A program made the position numbers and the translations under genes. A stretch of DNA of 64,000 nucleotides from Micromonospora siamensis (GTDB lineage Bacteria; Actinomycetota; Actinomycetes; Mycobacteriales; Micromonosporaceae): assembly GCF_900090305.1 (NCBI RefSeq), contig NZ_LT607751.1, positions 5,704,001-5,768,000 on the forward strand, written 5' to 3'. How positions within the stretch are numbered: the first letter of the stretch is position 1; every line of letters starts with the position of its first letter. The notes under the pieces were generated by a model, which did not search any database, had not been told where the DNA came from, and saw only the letters and a program-made list of their open reading frames with translations. Positions 63,209-64,000 of this stretch are shown here, one piece after another.

Positions 63209-64000
63209 GCGCGCCCGCCTTCCGTCCGTTTCCGGTGCCCGTACGGTAGGCATTCGTAGCGGCGGCCCGGCCGGATGGGTGCGGGTCGGCGGGCCGACGG
63301 TGGCGCTGGTCACCAGGGTGGTGGGCGTGCAGCAGGCGGAACAGGACCAGCCACTGTTCCGGCCAGACCAACCCGACCGGCGTGGCCGGCTCGATCCGGG
63401 CCGCGCGCAGCGCGCCGTCCACCCGGGCCCGGGGATGGGCCGTGCGCAGCGAGGCCGCGAGCGAGCCGCCGGCCCCGCCGAACCCCAGCTCCACCATCCG
63501 CGCGTACGCGGGCAGCGCCGCCGGTGCCAGCAACGGCTCGGGCCGGCGGTCGATCCGCAGGATGCCCCCGTCGGCGCCCGGCACCGGCCGGAACGCGGTC
63601 CGGGGTACCCGGCCGGCCAGCCGCCAGTGGTGCTCCGGCCAGGTCGACACGGTCAGCCGGCTCCACCGGCCGTGGTCGCCGGTGCGCTTGCGGGCGTACT
63701 CGAGCTGGGTGAGCAGCGTCGCCGAGCGCAGTCCGGGCGCGGTGAGGCACCAGCGGACCACGGCGGCGGTCAGCGACCAGGGGATGTTGCCGACCACGGC
63801 GAACGGCTCCGCCGGCGGTTCGGCGGCCAGGAAGTCGGCGTGCCGGACGGTGACGTGCGGGTGGTCCCGGCGGACCCGGTCCAGCTGGTCGAGGACGACC
63901 GGGTCCACCTCGTACGCGACGAGCCGGCCACAGCCCGCCGCCAGCGGTCGGGTGAGCTGTCCCCGGCCGGCGCCCACCTCCACGATCAGATCGTCGGGGC
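63183..64000 (-). CDS. Erm-type 23S rRNA adenine-N6 methyltransferase (5' end outside window)
   Basis: This is the C-terminal 270 or so residues of an rRNA adenine methylase. Motif I is VEVGAGRGQLTRPLA, the catalytic motif IV is VGNIPWSLTAAVVRW, and the C-terminal domain has TAFRPVPGADGGILRIDRR. The sequence is closer to ErmE-like proteins of antibiotic producers than to KsgA (QLEYARKRTGDHGRWSRL, WPEHHWRLAGRVP). Such enzymes dimethylate A2058 and give macrolide-lincosamide-streptogramin B resistance. The last 40 residues are a His/Arg/Pro-rich tail that overlaps the sigK promoter and start. Confidence 0.85.
   Translation of the reverse strand, partial: PDDLIVEVGAGRGQLTRPLAAGCGRLVAYEVDPVVLDQLDRVRRDHPHVTVRHADFLAAEPPAEPFAVVGNIPWSLTAAVVRWCLTAPGLRSATLLTQLEYARKRTGDHGRWSRLTVSTWPEHHWRLAGRVPRTAFRPVPGADGGILRIDRRPEPLLAPAALPAYARMVELGFGGAGGSLAASLRTAHPRARVDGALRAARIEPATPVGLVWPEQWLVLFRLLHAHHPGDQRHRRPADPHPSGRAAATNAYRTGTGNGRKAGAHDPRRHRR
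63252..63278 (-). promoter_or_regulatory. Predicted SigK-type autoregulatory promoter of sigK
   Basis: On the minus strand CCATCC (63273-63278) and ACGAAT (63252-63257) are 15 nt apart, the same spacing as at the fasciclin gene. The predicted start lies about 37 nt before the sigK ATG. The element is inside the 3' coding end of the neighbouring erm gene. Confidence 0.65.

Overview
The window is very GC-rich and densely coded. GTG and TTG starts are common and tail-to-head overlaps are frequent. Gene content and order point to an actinobacterium of the Micromonosporaceae (Micromonospora-like): a full F-type ATP synthase operon, a TTG-started Rho with a long charged insert, SigK/RskA, Tat-type signals and a palindromic repeat (GTCGATCATGAAGTT) that I associate with Micromonospora genomes from memory. 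Strong intrinsic hairpins sit at many gene ends, and several genes look leaderless.

Layout. 1-9.1 kb: an ABC-2 exporter (ATPase cut by the window edge), a Tat-type esterase, 3-hydroxyacyl-CoA dehydrogenase, MurA with Asp in place of the catalytic Cys, PduO-type cobalamin adenosyltransferase, a VOC pseudogene, a DedA protein, a DesK/NarL-type two-component system, a methyltransferase and a DUF2550 protein. 9.1-19.6 kb: the ATP synthase genes (glyA, atpI-like, atpZ-like, atpB, E, F, H, A, G, D), then an LCP cell-wall gene, then atpC under its own apparent promoter. 19.7-28.7 kb: an SDR/DUF2867 protein, a class A PBP, a low-molecular-weight phosphatase, the t6A enzyme Sua5, PrmC, a diguanylate cyclase, RF1 and L31. 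29-36 kb: a Pnkp-like kinase/phosphatase, a large secreted NAGPA/metallophosphoesterase protein, and rho. 36-48.5 kb: thrB, an MFS transporter, a polysaccharide deacetylase, an RND pump, then thrC-hom-lysA-argS. 48.6-53.2 kb: DUF3105 and DUF305 proteins, an IS630-derived protein without its catalytic Asp, a palindromic repeat, tRNA-Arg(CCG), a stand-alone LigD-type polymerase and a PEP-mutase-like enzyme. 53.3-64 kb: a monooxygenase with divergent PadR, TetR with an MMPL pump, an erythromycin-esterase-family protein, a DUF2795 protein, a sigK-rskA-fasciclin-molybdoenzyme operon, and an Erm-type rRNA methyltransferase cut by the right edge.

The window keeps, in order, an ancestral actinobacterial block that I remember from Mycobacterium tuberculosis: argS-lysA-hom-thrC-thrB-rho-rpmE-prfA-prmC-sua5-atp operon-DUF2550-pduO-murA. 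Accessory genes interrupt it between thrC and thrB, rho and rpmE, prfA and prmC, atpD and atpC, and DUF2550 and pduO. Most of the unusual biology lies in these insertions and in the 48-64 kb accessory end.

The most interesting signals are: two matching SigK-type promoters (15-nt spacers) before sigK and the fasciclin lipoprotein; the separate transcription unit for the ATP synthase epsilon subunit; a probably domesticated IS630 transposase; and a palindrome covering the -10 and start codon of a leaderless monooxygenase gene next to its PadR regulator.
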